This document shows positions 50,842 to 59,681 of a stretch of 64,000 nt of DNA, in pieces (position 1 is the first letter of the stretch; each line of letters opens with the position of its first letter). The stretch lies in assembly GCA_963728475.1 (NCBI GenBank), contig CAVSKL010000003.1, forward strand, positions 1-64,000, given 5' to 3'. The position numbers were made by a program, and so were the translations under genes. Source of the stretch: CAVSKL01 sp963728475 [NCBI: Candidatus Eiseniibacteriota bacterium]. Its GTDB lineage: Bacteria; Eisenbacteria; RBG-16-71-46; JABDJR01. The notes below the pieces were generated by a model. The model saw only the letters and a program-made list of their open reading frames with translations. It was not told the origin of the DNA and made no database searches.

Positions 50842-51894
50842 ATGGCACTCGATCTGGAAGAACTTCTCGGCGCCGAGGCCAAGGATCTACTCGGCCACAA
50901 GTGCGAAACCGTCTCCAAGGAACAGCTTCACCTCCCCGGACCCGACTACGTCGACCGGGTGTACGCGTTGTCCGACCGCCCCACCCCGGTGCTCCGGAGC
51001 CTGCAGTCGCTCCTCGACCACGGGCGGCTGGGCGGCACCGGGTATCTTTCGATTCTCCCCGTGGACCAGGGCGTCGAGCACTCGGCCGGAGCGTCGTTCG
51101 CGCCCAACCCCGAGTACTTCGATCCCGGGAACATCGTCCGGCTCGCCGTCGAGGGCGGGTGCAACGCGGTGGCCTCGACCCTGGGAGTGCTGGGCGCCAC
51201 CGCCCGCAAGTACGCCCACCGGATCCCCTTCATCCTCAAGATCAATCACAACGAGCTGCTCACCTATCCCAACATCTACGATCAGACGCTCTTCGCCAGC
51301 GTGGAGCAGGCGTTCGACATGGGCGCGGTGGCGGTGGGGGCGACCGTCTATTTCGGGTCGGAGGAATCGCGCCGGCAGATCTCGGAGATCAGCCAGGCGT
51401 TCGAGCACGCCCACGGACTGGGAATGACCACCATCCTCTGGTGCTACACCCGGAACGAGGCGTTCAAGACCAAGGAGAAGGATTACCACGTGGCCGCCGA
51501 CCTCACCGGCCAGGCCAACCACCTGGGGGCCACCATCCAGGCCGACATCGTCAAGCAGAAGCTCCCCGAGAACAACGGCGGCTTCAAGGCGCTCAAGTTC
51601 GGGAAGACGAGCGAGAAGGTCTACACCGAGCTCTCCACCGACCATCCCATCGACCTCACCCGCTACCAGGTGGTGAACTCGTACATGGGGCGGGCCGGGC
51701 TCATCAACTCCGGAGGCGCCTCCGGCGAGAACGACCTGGCCCAGGCCGTGCGCACCGCGGTCATCAACAAGCGCGCGGGGGGGATGGGGCTGATCTCGGG
51801 GCGGAAGGCGTTCCAGAAACCCATGAAGGACGGTGTCGCCCTCCTGAACGCGATCCAGGACGTGTACCTCTCGCGCGACGTGACCGTGGCCTGA
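50842..51894 (+). CDS. fbaB: Class I fructose-bisphosphate aldolase (DhnA/FbaB type)
   Basis: 350 residues; ATG 50842 with GGAGG seven bases upstream. Schiff-base aldolase interconverting fructose 1,6-bisphosphate with dihydroxyacetone phosphate and glyceraldehyde 3-phosphate. Motifs: [77 protein letters not shown] and the C-terminal [15 protein letters not shown] and [15 protein letters not shown], as in bacterial FbaB. Length matches. Six bases before the next gene, so probably co-transcribed. Confidence 0.94.
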   Translation: MALDLEELLGAEAKDLLGHKCETVSKEQLHLPGPDYVDRVYALSDRPTPVLRSLQSLLDHGRLGGTGYLSILPVDQGVEHSAGASFAPNPEYFDPGNIVRLAVEGGCNAVASTLGVLGATARKYAHRIPFILKINHNELLTYPNIYDQTLFASVEQAFDMGAVAVGATVYFGSEESRRQISEISQAFEHAHGLGMTTILWCYTRNEAFKTKEKDYHVAADLTGQANHLGATIQADIVKQKLPENNGGFKALKFGKTSEKVYTELSTDHPIDLTRYQVVNSYMGRAGLINSGGASGENDLAQAVRTAVINKRAGGMGLISGRKAFQKPMKDGVALLNAIQDVYLSRDVTVA

Positions 51895-51900
51895 CCTTCC

Positions 51901-53010
51901 TTGGAATCCGCGGAAGTCGTGATCGTCGGCGCCGGCCTGGCCGGCGCCGCGACCGCTTGGCATCTGGCGCGGCTGGGTGTGCGGGAGGTCCTCGTCCTCG
52001 AGCAGGAGGAGGTCCCCGGCACCCACGCCTCGGGCCGGAACGCGGCCATCGTGCGCCGGCTCACCGGCGACCCCGGAGTCTCCGCGCTGGCCCGGGCCGG
52101 CGCCGGCTTCATCATCGCGCCTCCGCCCGAATGGGGCGAACCGGTGGCCTTCCAGCGATGCGGCCTGCTGCTCGTCGGCGAAGCGAAGGATCTCCTGAAC
52201 CTGCAGGAGGCGACTGGCCGCCGCACCTGCGCCGCCCTCGGGGTGGAGTTGCGTTCGCGCGAGGACACGACCGGGGTCATGCCCTGGCTCCGCGACGCCC
52301 GCATCGAGGCGGGGCTCTGGTGTCCGGAGGACGGGGTGGTGGACGTGGCCGCGCTCCTCGCGGGGTATCTCCGAGGCGCCCGCGCCGGTGGGGCGGAGCT
52401 GCGGACGGGGTGCCGGGTCCTCGGGGTGGAGACGGCGGCCGAAGGGGGATTGCGGTTGCGAACCTCCGCCGGTCCCGTTCACGCCCGCACCCTGGTGAAC
52501 GCGGCGGGGCCGTGGGCTCTGGAGATCGCACGGCTGGCGGGAGCGGTGCCGGTGCCGGCGCGACCCTTCCGGCGGCACCTGTTCGTGACCGCGCCGCTTC
52601 CGGACGTGGATCCCGGGTGGCCGGTGGTGTGGGAGGTGACCGAGGATCTCTACTTCCGTCCGGAGTCGGGGGGGATGCTCCTCTCCGCCTGCGACGAGGA
52701 GGTGTGGGCGCCCGAGATCCCGCCGGTGGATCCGGGGGCGGTCGAAGAACTCCACCGCAAGCTCTCGTTGCTCTTCCCCGCGATCGAGGACCTGCCGCTC
52801 CGCCGGGAGTGGGCGGGGCTCCGCACTTTCACCCCCGACCGGCGGTTCGTGATCGGGCCGGATCCGCGGGTCCAGGGATTCTTCTGGGTCGCGGGGCTCG
52901 GAGGCCACGGGGTGACCACGAGCGGCGGGGTGGGGGAGTTGGCGGCCCGGTGGATCCGGGGGGAGAGGCCGCCACGGGCGTGGGACCTCTCCCCGGATCG
53001 GTTTGCTTGA
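51901..53010 (+). CDS. FAD-dependent DAO-family oxidoreductase (glycine/D-amino acid oxidase-like)
   Basis: 369 residues from TTG at 51901, six bases after the aldolase stop; no other start gives the complete FAD motif. FAD-binding Rossmann fold: VVIVGAGLAGAATAWHLARLG, and HASGRNAAIVRRLTG typical of DAO enzymes. The interior has NAAGPWALEIARLAGAVPV and the C-terminal second FAD contact DRRFVIGPDPRVQGFFWVAGLGGHGVTTSGGVGELAA. Oxidises a secondary or primary amine; substrate unknown. Its stop lies inside the first unit of a 51-bp tandem repeat. Confidence 0.9.
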   Translation: MESAEVVIVGAGLAGAATAWHLARLGVREVLVLEQEEVPGTHASGRNAAIVRRLTGDPGVSALARAGAGFIIAPPPEWGEPVAFQRCGLLLVGEAKDLLNLQEATGRRTCAALGVELRSREDTTGVMPWLRDARIEAGLWCPEDGVVDVAALLAGYLRGARAGGAELRTGCRVLGVETAAEGGLRLRTSAGPVHARTLVNAAGPWALEIARLAGAVPVPARPFRRHLFVTAPLPDVDPGWPVVWEVTEDLYFRPESGGMLLSACDEEVWAPEIPPVDPGAVEELHRKLSLLFPAIEDLPLRREWAGLRTFTPDRRFVIGPDPRVQGFFWVAGLGGHGVTTSGGVGELAARWIRGERPPRAWDLSPDRFA

Positions 53011-53150
53011 CGCGCTCCTGCGATCGGTTCGTTTCCCGCTCGCCCGGACCGGTTTGCTTGACGCGGTCCTGCGATCGGTTCGTTTCCGGCTCGCCCGGAC
53101 CGGTTTGCTTGACGCGCTCCTGCGATCGGTTCGTTTCCGGCATCGCCGCG
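52995..53150. repeat. 51-bp tandem repeat, three copies
   Basis: GTTTGCTTGACGCG recurs at 53001, 53052 and 53103 (period exactly 51), with GCGATCGGTTCGTTTCC in each unit. The copies differ at a few bases. The first unit contains the stop of the oxidoreductase gene. Because 51 is a multiple of three, open frames run through both strands as 17-residue repeats, but they have no ribosome site. Confidence 0.8.
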
Positions 53151-53160
53151 CCTCCGCGGG

Positions 53161-53856
53161 CTATTTCAGGACGGTTGCTTTCTTGATGTAGTCGAGCTTG
53201 GGGAAGTCCTTGGCCAGGTACGTGTTCCCCTCCTGCATGATCTTGCCCTGGTCGGGACCGCGACCGTTCGGCGCGCCCTCGCCGTAGCCCGAGTAGAGCG
53301 AATCCACCACCGCCATCCCTTCGATCACGTGCCCGAAGGGGGCGAAGCCCTGGCGGTCCAGGCTCGCGTTGTTCCCGTAGTTGATGAAGAGCTGGGTGGT
53401 GCGCGAGTTGGGAGCGCCCCGCTTGGCGAAGGTCAGGGTGCCGCGGGTGTTGCTGGCCTGGACCGGCTCGTCGGGGATCGAGGACTGGGCCCAGATCGCG
53501 TTCAGCTTGGGGTCGCCGCTCATCCCGAACTGAGCCATGAAGCCGGGGAGGACGCGGAAGAACCGCACGCCTTCGTAGTAGCCGTTCCGAACCAGGTTGT
53601 AGAAGCGGTCGGCCCCTTTGGGGGAGAGCGACCGGTTCACCTGGACGGTGAAGTCCCCCCTGGTGGTCTCGAACTTCACGTTGAAGCTGTCGGGGGCGGT
53701 CTTGTTCATCTCGGGGCTCTTGGGATCGAGGAGCGGGCTGGCTTTCGCCGCCGCCTGCCCGACCGCCTTCTTCTGGGCCGAGGCCGGCGCGGCCGCCACC
53801 ACCGACGCCCCCAGGGCCAGCATCGCCGCCGCCGTCGAAAGGTGTTTCAGATTCAT
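53161..53856 (-). CDS. Periplasmic cyclophilin-type peptidyl-prolyl isomerase
   Basis: 231 residues; ATG 53856 with AGGAGAGG upstream. Signal peptide MNLKHLSTAAAMLALGASVVAAAPASA, then an Ala/Lys-rich linker to about residue 50. Cyclophilin domain: VKFETTRGDFTVQVNRSLSPKGADRFYNLVRNGYYEGVRFFRVLPGFMAQFGMSGDP in pieces at 53520-53690, with FFRV and QFGMSG as the active-site strand and RGTLTFAKRGAPNSRTTQLFINYGNN and GFAPFGHVIEGM following. Accelerates proline isomerisation of exported proteins. The convergent neighbour is the 51-bp repeat. Confidence 0.92.
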   Translation of the reverse strand: MNLKHLSTAAAMLALGASVVAAAPASAQKKAVGQAAAKASPLLDPKSPEMNKTAPDSFNVKFETTRGDFTVQVNRSLSPKGADRFYNLVRNGYYEGVRFFRVLPGFMAQFGMSGDPKLNAIWAQSSIPDEPVQASNTRGTLTFAKRGAPNSRTTQLFINYGNNASLDRQGFAPFGHVIEGMAVVDSLYSGYGEGAPNGRGPDQGKIMQEGNTYLAKDFPKLDYIKKATVLK

Positions 53857-53910
53857 GGATTTCCTCTCCTGGTCGTTCAAGGCTTGAGTGGTCCCTGCAA
53901 GCGAGCGGGG

Positions 53911-53941
53911 ATTATAGCGCCCCCGGCCCGCGGGGGGCCAA
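53911..53941 (-). promoter_or_regulatory. Likely promoter of the cyclophilin gene
   Basis: Perfect TATAAT on the minus strand (53916-53911), 55 bp before the start, with TTGGCC (53941-53936) 19 bp upstream. The rest of the 329-bp divergent gap to 54185 has no gene. Near its right end it holds the ATTGTCG...ATACCCGGG element listed among the findings. Confidence 0.45.
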
Positions 53942-54185
53942 GGTCCGGGGGTTCATACCGCGGGGATCGGAGCGAGCTTCCCCTCCGGGGCTGGACCCGC
54001 GAGCGGGCCGTCGTCGGAGTGCCGTGGCTCCGATGCGTGATAGGATCGCCGGGGCCGCGGATCGGGCTCGCGGGTATCGGCGGTCAGGTGTGCGATGCGA
54101 GCCAGGCGGGCGGTTGCGGGCTGCTTGGAGTACCAGGGTATTCTATTGTCGCACAACAATATACCCGGGTTTCTGCGGAGAGGGC

Positions 54186-56522
54186 ATGAGCATGGCGGCG
54201 GGGAAAGGAGAGCGTTCCCGCTCTGGAGGCCGGCTGCGGCCGGCGGGCGCTTTCGCGCACCGGGTGGGGCGATGGCTCGCGGCCGGAGCGCTGGCCACGA
54301 TGCTCTTCGGTTGCGGCAAGTCGGTTGCGCCCGACGCCGCCCCGCCCGCGGCTGTGACCGATCTATCCGTGGCCGCGGCCACCGACAGCACCGTCACCCT
54401 CACCTGGACCGCCCCCGGCGATGACGGCTCGCAGGGCCAGGCGGCCCGCTACGACCTTCGCTACTCGTTGCAGCCGCTTGCCACCGGTTGGGACTCGGCC
54501 ACCGTGGTCACGGGTTTGCCGCCTCCGCAGCCTGCCGGCCGGGCGGATTCCGTGAGGGTTGGCCCGCTCGCCCGGCTCGTGCCCTACGACTTCGCCCTGG
54601 AGACGCTGGACGAGGCGGGGAACGCGTCGGCGCTCTCCAACGTGATCCAGGCCGCCGCCGGGGATGCGATCCCTCCCGGAAAGGTCACCGATCTCGCGGC
54701 GGTAAACCCCGGGCCCCACGCGGTCACGCTCGCCTTCACCGCTCCAGGAGACGACGGGGACACCGGCCAGGCGGCCGCCTACGCCGTCCGGTCGGCTCCA
54801 ACTCCCATCACCGAGGCGACCTGGAGCGCGGCCAGCCCGGTACCGGTGGACGCGACTCCCGGCCCGGCCGGCAGTCACGAGAGTATCCGGCTGGAGGCGT
54901 TCACGCCCGGCCAGACCGTGCACCTGGCGCTCCGTGCCCGGGACCAAGTCGGGCTCTACGGCCCGGTCTCGAACGATGTCGTGGTCTCGTTGCCGCCGGA
55001 CACGATCCCGCCCGCCGCGATCACGGACCTGGCGGTGGCGTCGGTGGGGCCGTTCAGCGCGACCCTGGCCTGGACCGCGCCCGGCAACGACGGGACCGAG
55101 GCCCGGGCGACGGGGTACGCGGTTCGCTACGCGGCGACCGCCATCACCGCCACCGCCTGGGATACCGCGACCGTGGTTCCGGTATCGCTGGTCCCGGCGT
55201 CACCGGGGGCCCGGGACACGCTCTCACTCACGGGCCTCCCCGGTGGCCGGACGCTCTACTTCTGCGTGCGGGCGAGGGACGAGGCGGAGAACATCGGGGC
55301 GGTGTCCAACCCGGCTTCGGGGTTTGTCCGGCTGGAGCCGAGGACGTGGAAGATCTATGTGGATGGCTCGGGCGATGCCCCCACCATCCAGGCCGGGATC
55401 GACTCCTCGCGAGACGGGGACCTGGTGCTGGTCTACCCCGGGACGTACTACGAGCACATCGACTTCCACGGGAAGAACGTGCATCTCAAGAGCGATCACG
55501 GGCCGGAGAGCACCATCGTCGACGGGTCGCTTTCGGCCGGTCCGGCGGTGACGTTCCAGTCGGGGGAAACCCGCGAGGCGAGCATTGAGAGTCTCACCAT
55601 CACTGGCGGGACCGGTACGCCGAACCCAGTGCTCAGCGTGGGTGGTGGGATCTACTGCCAGGACGCCTCCCCTTCCATCATTGGGAACGCGATTCGCAAC
55701 AACACTGCGGGATTCCCGGGGAGGGGGTTTGGAGGCGGGATCTTCATCGACGGATCTGCGGGCCGTCGACCGTTGATCAATCCGATTATTCGGAGGAACA
55801 CCATTTCGCTCAACCGCGCCGCGACCAACGGAGGCGCCCTCACCGTCGGGGATTCAGAGACCCTTGTGGAAGATAACGTATTCTCACAAAACTCATGCGC
55901 TTTCGACGGAGGAGCCGTTTACCTGGCGATGGGAGATCCCGGATCGGCCACATTTGTTTCGAACATGTTTGTTGAGAACCTAGCCGGCGACCATGGCGGT
56001 GCCATCGAAGCTGGCCAGCAGGGATACCAATCACCCCCTCTGCTGATCCAAGACAATCTCTTCGCGCGCAACGAAGCCCACGGAGAAGACCTTCCTACAG
56101 ACTCGGGCACGGGCGGCGCGATCGCCATGAGTGGCTGGTCGGGCACGATTGCCAACAACACGTTCGTGGGGAATATTGGCACTGGGGGTGCTCCCTGTAC
56201 GGGTGGGGCGGTGCTCATCACTGCGGGGCACAAGCCAGTGTTCGTTAGGGACAACATCTTTGCGGCGTCGAACGGGTGTGCCGTCGCCTGTCGTTTCGGC
56301 GCCGATGGCACTGACCTTAGCGACAACATCTTTTGGAGCAATCAACCCGGAGACGTCGGCAATCCGAGTAGCTGCTTCCCATACATCGCTGAAGACAATC
56401 TCTTCGCCGACCCCCTCTTCTGCGACCCCGCCAACGACGACTACCATGTTCGTAGAGATTCCCCCGCGCTGTCCGACACCCTGAAGATCGGCGCCTTCAC
56501 CTCCCCCGGCTGCTCGCCCTGA
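54186..56522 (+). CDS. Beta-helix lipoprotein with three fibronectin type III-like domains
   Basis: 778 residues; ATG 54186 with GGAGAGGG upstream. Lipoprotein signal (GRWLAAGALATMLFGCGKS; lipobox LFGC). Three FN3-like domains follow (about 50-370), each beginning AVTDLSVAAATDSTVTLTWTAPGDDG or a close variant and ending in a VRARD-type strand. A parallel beta-helix (about 380-770) begins RTWKIYVDGSGDAPTIQAGIDS and is homologous to the tandem proteins at 1-4112. Its cap (CFPYIAEDNLFADPLFCDPANDDYHVRRDSPALSD) is also alike. It ends LKIGAFTSPGCSP, exactly where the relatives continue with the WGRLK tag. Lipid-anchored; ligand unknown. Confidence 0.87.
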   Translation: MSMAAGKGERSRSGGRLRPAGAFAHRVGRWLAAGALATMLFGCGKSVAPDAAPPAAVTDLSVAAATDSTVTLTWTAPGDDGSQGQAARYDLRYSLQPLATGWDSATVVTGLPPPQPAGRADSVRVGPLARLVPYDFALETLDEAGNASALSNVIQAAAGDAIPPGKVTDLAAVNPGPHAVTLAFTAPGDDGDTGQAAAYAVRSAPTPITEATWSAASPVPVDATPGPAGSHESIRLEAFTPGQTVHLALRARDQVGLYGPVSNDVVVSLPPDTIPPAAITDLAVASVGPFSATLAWTAPGNDGTEARATGYAVRYAATAITATAWDTATVVPVSLVPASPGARDTLSLTGLPGGRTLYFCVRARDEAENIGAVSNPASGFVRLEPRTWKIYVDGSGDAPTIQAGIDSSRDGDLVLVYPGTYYEHIDFHGKNVHLKSDHGPESTIVDGSLSAGPAVTFQSGETREASIESLTITGGTGTPNPVLSVGGGIYCQDASPSIIGNAIRNNTAGFPGRGFGGGIFIDGSAGRRPLINPIIRRNTISLNRAATNGGALTVGDSETLVEDNVFSQNSCAFDGGAVYLAMGDPGSATFVSNMFVENLAGDHGGAIEAGQQGYQSPPLLIQDNLFARNEAHGEDLPTDSGTGGAIAMSGWSGTIANNTFVGNIGTGGAPCTGGAVLITAGHKPVFVRDNIFAASNGCAVACRFGADGTDLSDNIFWSNQPGDVGNPSSCFPYIAEDNLFADPLFCDPANDDYHVRRDSPALSDTLKIGAFTSPGCSP

Positions 56523-56552
56523 CCGCCCCGCGCACCCGGATGGCGCGATGCG

Positions 56553-56564
56553 CACCCGGGTGCA
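56553..56564. terminator. 12-bp palindrome between convergent genes
   Basis: GCACCCGGGTGC, 31 bp after the lipoprotein stop, in the 105-bp gap before the convergent small membrane protein. Weak evidence for a terminator; no T-run. Confidence 0.3.
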
Positions 56565-56627
56565 CATGAGGTGCGTGCCATTGCACGACGAAGCCGCCGG
56601 CCGGGGCACGGTGGGCGCGACGCCGGG

Positions 56628-57008
56628 TCAGCCCTTCGAGCCGGCCTGGTGAATCAGGAGGCCCACCCCGGTTCCCGCCGCCGTGACCGTCAGTGTGAAC
56701 GCGGCGAGAAGCCCGATAGAGCCGTAGGTGTCGGGCCGGATCCCGTCGGGGAGGCTCAGGAGGCGCATCACAAGGTGCACGAGCGGGAGGCATGACCAAG
56801 CGCCTACCGCGAACTTCCATCCGCGCCGGCCCCAGAGCGCCCCGGCGGTTCCTCCGGCGAGGAGGAGGAGCGCGGTGACGACCATCGCCCCGTCGTCACC
56901 TCCGATCGGCACCAGGTCGGCATAGGCGATGAAGGCGCCGGTCAGGAGGCCCAGGGCCACCGGGGAGAGACCCATGCGCTTGCGGGTGGTGAGATCCAGG
57001 GGACGCAC
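56628..57008 (-). CDS. Small membrane protein of unknown function
   Basis: About 126 residues from GTG at 57008, or 115 from ATG at 56975; neither has a well-spaced ribosome site. Four hydrophobic segments: SPVALGLLTGAFIAYADLVP, AMVVTALLLLAGGTAGALWG, FAVGAWSCLPLVHLVMRLL, and SIGLLAAFTLTVTAAGTGVGLLI. No family recognised. It may be a stand-alone integral membrane protein. Confidence 0.6.
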   Translation of the reverse strand: MRPLDLTTRKRMGLSPVALGLLTGAFIAYADLVPIGGDDGAMVVTALLLLAGGTAGALWGRRGWKFAVGAWSCLPLVHLVMRLLSLPDGIRPDTYGSIGLLAAFTLTVTAAGTGVGLLIHQAGSKG

Positions 57009-57186
57009 CTCCAGGTTTTCCGGGTTCGGGGCCGCCCGCGCGGGGTGGGTGTCCCCGCCCCGTGCGGCCCGTCTCGACTCTGCTACTCCGCCCGCGACTC
57101 CCGTCTTCCCGCCGGGCGCCCGTCCACTTCCCCGCGGCCGGCCCGGTTTCCCCAGGCCGGCGCCGGCTTCCCCCCCGATGCCGGGC

Positions 57187-59658
57187 CTACTTCCCCCCGG
57201 CCGGTTCCAGGGTCAGGGTGTGCACCGCCGCCCCGGGGAGGAACGGGGTGGGGAGACCCTCGACCCACGCCTTGTGCCCGGCGCGGTAGTAGGGAGAGAG
57301 GGGGTGGCCGCTCTCACCCCCCGGCATGTGAAAGATCCCCTCGGCCTCGCGTCCCGGCGACACCACCATCCGCTCCGAGGCCCCCGCCCGCGGGTGCTGG
57401 ACCCGGGGCATGTAGCTGTCCCCGGGAAGCGGCTCCGCCGGCATGTCGAGCCAGGATGAGAGCGCGGGCACGGCCAGGCTCAGGGGGTGCTGCATGCGGA
57501 GCGTGTTGAGCTTTCCCCAGGTCTGCCCGGCCAGGGGGCCGGTCCGGCGGAAGCGGGCCGCGGTGCTGTCGGCGGCGGCGAGAAGGAGCGCGTCCCAGCT
57601 CGAATAGGCCGGGTTCAAGAGGTGCGCTGGCCGCTCGGTCACCAGCCGCCACAACGGCCCCTCCTCACGGGGGACCGACCCGAACTCGAACTCCGGATCC
57701 AGTCCCCGCACGCGGCTCTCGAACGGCGCGAACACCGCGTCGCGCGCGTTCATGCGGAACCCCCGCACCAGTCGATAGGCGGCCGAGGCCGGGGCCGCCC
57801 GGCCGTCCCATCCCCGGATCACCCCGCGCAGCTCGGTGCGAAGCGAGTCCCCCCGCACCGCGTCGTCGGTCAGGATGCCCAGGAGCAGCTTGTACCACCG
57901 CTCCAGGAACTTCGCCCGGTCGTCGAGCTGGACCCCGAGCATGTCGCGAGGGGCGGCGCGTCCGATGGCCCGGAGATCGTCGCGAATCTGCCCCGCCCGC
58001 GCGCCGGGCGCGTAGCCGCCGTCCCCCAGGATGTCCGAGAACCCCACCCGGTTGTTGGCGGTCCAGATCCGGCCGCCCGGCGGGTCCAGGATCCGGGGGT
58101 ACTCGCCGGGGGAGAGATACCCGTCCCACCGGCGCTCGCCGCTGGCCCAGGAGGCCGGTAACCGGCCGGTGAAGCCCACCCGGCGGGGAATGCGGCCGGC
58201 GATGGTCCAGCCGATGTGGCCGTCGCGGTCGGCGGCCACGAAGTTCTGGTCGGGGATGCCGCAGCCGGCGGCGATCCGGAGCGCCTGCTCCACGCTTCCC
58301 GAGGTTTCGAGCCGGAAGAGGGCCAGGTTCACCCCCTCCGAGTCCTCGGCGACCCAGCGGAGAGCCACCGGGCGGCCCAGGTGGTCTTTCCCCACCACCG
58401 GTCCCCACACGGTCTCGAGCACGTCCAGGGTGTCCGGAAGCCCCCCGCGCGACGCGACGACCTCGGCGTGGTGCTCGTAGGCGCGCGGGCCGTCGGGGGT
58501 CAGGTAGCGGGTGGGGTCGCCGGGATCGGGGGAGAGCACCACCACGTCGCTCCAGTCGCCGTAGCTGTCGGTGAACCCCCAGGCGACGGCGCCGTTGCTT
58601 CCGACCACGATCGGCGGCGCGCCGGGAAGGGTGACTCCGGTCACCCGGTGAGCGGCGCCGGCGGCGTCCTTCCAGGCGAACGACGCCCGGTACCAGATGT
58701 TGGGGACCGAGAGCCCCAGATGCATGTCGTTGGCGAGAAGCGCGCCGCCGCCGACGGAAAGCGATCCCGCCACCGCCCAGTTGTTGCTCCCCGCCCAGAA
58801 GCGGCTGGTCGCGGCGCCGGCCGGCGCGGATCCGTCCGCCGGCGCGGATCCGTCCGCCGGCGCGGACCCGCCCGCCGGCGACACCGCCGCCATCCCCCGC
58901 AGGTCGAGCACGGAGGGGCCGGGGACCGGGGGCGGGGTGAGCGAGTCGGGAACGACCGGGGCGTCCCACGAGGTCACGTCGGGGTCCAGGAACGCGGCCA
59001 GCGATTCGGGCATCGCCTCGTGGAGCGCGCCGAGGTCCATCTCGGTCCTGCCGTAGCCGTCCTGGAGCTCCAGGTACATGGCCTCGATCACCAGCAGGCA
59101 GTCCTCCGGGCGCCACCGCGCCGGCTTCGCCCGGAGGAGGAAGTACTCGAAGGGCTTGGCGTGGAGGGCGCCGAGCCCGGCGTTCACGCCGTCCGCATAG
59201 GCGTCGAGGATCGCGCGATCGGAGGGGGAGAGGGTCCGGTAGCGCGCGCGCATCCGTTCGCGGAAACGGTGGACCCGCACCTTCCGGTCCGAAGGCACGG
59301 CGGCGGGCCCGACCAGCTCCGCCAGTTCCCCCGCAGGCTGGCGTCGAAGGAGGTCCATCTGGAAGAACCGGTCCTGGCCGTGGAGGAACCCGGTGGCGCG
59401 GGCCACGTCCAGACGGCTCCCGCCGGTGACGGTGGGGACCCCCATGGAATCCCGCTCCACCGTGACCGGGGCGGTGAGCCCGGCCAGCGCGATTCGGCCG
59501 TCGAGCCGGGGGAGGCTCCCGCGGATCTCGCGATACGACCAGATCCCCGCCGCCAGAAGAAGGAGAACCACCGCGCCGGCCAGCCCTCCCAGGACCAGGA
59601 GGGCGATCCGTCCGGCCCCGCCGCCTTTGGCCTCCGCCCCCGGGCCGCCTTTGGCCAT
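57187..59658 (-). CDS. Penicillin acylase family protein (Ntn hydrolase)
   Basis: About 823 residues from ATG 59658. A TTG at 59685, which overlaps the upstream stop (TTGA) and has GGAGGGG upstream, is an alternative and would add nine residues. A short AKGGPGA-repeat cytoplasmic tail is followed by a membrane anchor (GRIALLVLGGLAGAVVLLLLAAGIW). The alpha-chain region is PVTVERDSMGVPTVTGGSRLDVARATGFLHGQDRFFQMDLLRR and the rest to about residue 285. The linker is SPAGGSAPADGSAPADGSAP with an 18-bp tandem repeat. The beta-chain starts at the nucleophile Ser in RFWAGSNNWAVAGSLSVGGG, followed by NDMHLGLSVPNIWYR. Autocatalytic amide hydrolase; last gene of the operon. Substrate (acyl-homoserine lactone, peptide, lipopeptide) unknown. 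Confidence 0.9.
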   Translation of the reverse strand: MAKGGPGAEAKGGGAGRIALLVLGGLAGAVVLLLLAAGIWSYREIRGSLPRLDGRIALAGLTAPVTVERDSMGVPTVTGGSRLDVARATGFLHGQDRFFQMDLLRRQPAGELAELVGPAAVPSDRKVRVHRFRERMRARYRTLSPSDRAILDAYADGVNAGLGALHAKPFEYFLLRAKPARWRPEDCLLVIEAMYLELQDGYGRTEMDLGALHEAMPESLAAFLDPDVTSWDAPVVPDSLTPPPVPGPSVLDLRGMAAVSPAGGSAPADGSAPADGSAPAGAATSRFWAGSNNWAVAGSLSVGGGALLANDMHLGLSVPNIWYRASFAWKDAAGAAHRVTGVTLPGAPPIVVGSNGAVAWGFTDSYGDWSDVVVLSPDPGDPTRYLTPDGPRAYEHHAEVVASRGGLPDTLDVLETVWGPVVGKDHLGRPVALRWVAEDSEGVNLALFRLETSGSVEQALRIAAGCGIPDQNFVAADRDGHIGWTIAGRIPRRVGFTGRLPASWASGERRWDGYLSPGEYPRILDPPGGRIWTANNRVGFSDILGDGGYAPGARAGQIRDDLRAIGRAAPRDMLGVQLDDRAKFLERWYKLLLGILTDDAVRGDSLRTELRGVIRGWDGRAAPASAAYRLVRGFRMNARDAVFAPFESRVRGLDPEFEFGSVPREEGPLWRLVTERPAHLLNPAYSSWDALLLAAADSTAARFRRTGPLAGQTWGKLNTLRMQHPLSLAVPALSSWLDMPAEPLPGDSYMPRVQHPRAGASERMVVSPGREAEGIFHMPGGESGHPLSPYYRAGHKAWVEGLPTPFLPGAAVHTLTLEPAGGK

Positions 59659-59681
59659 CGCCCCCGGGCCGCCTTTCGCCC

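Noticed and set aside
53003-53191. Small plus-strand frame of 17-residue repeats (LDALLRSVRF units)
   Set aside because: It is only the translation of the 51-bp DNA repeat, with no ribosome site; it overlaps the cyclophilin stop.
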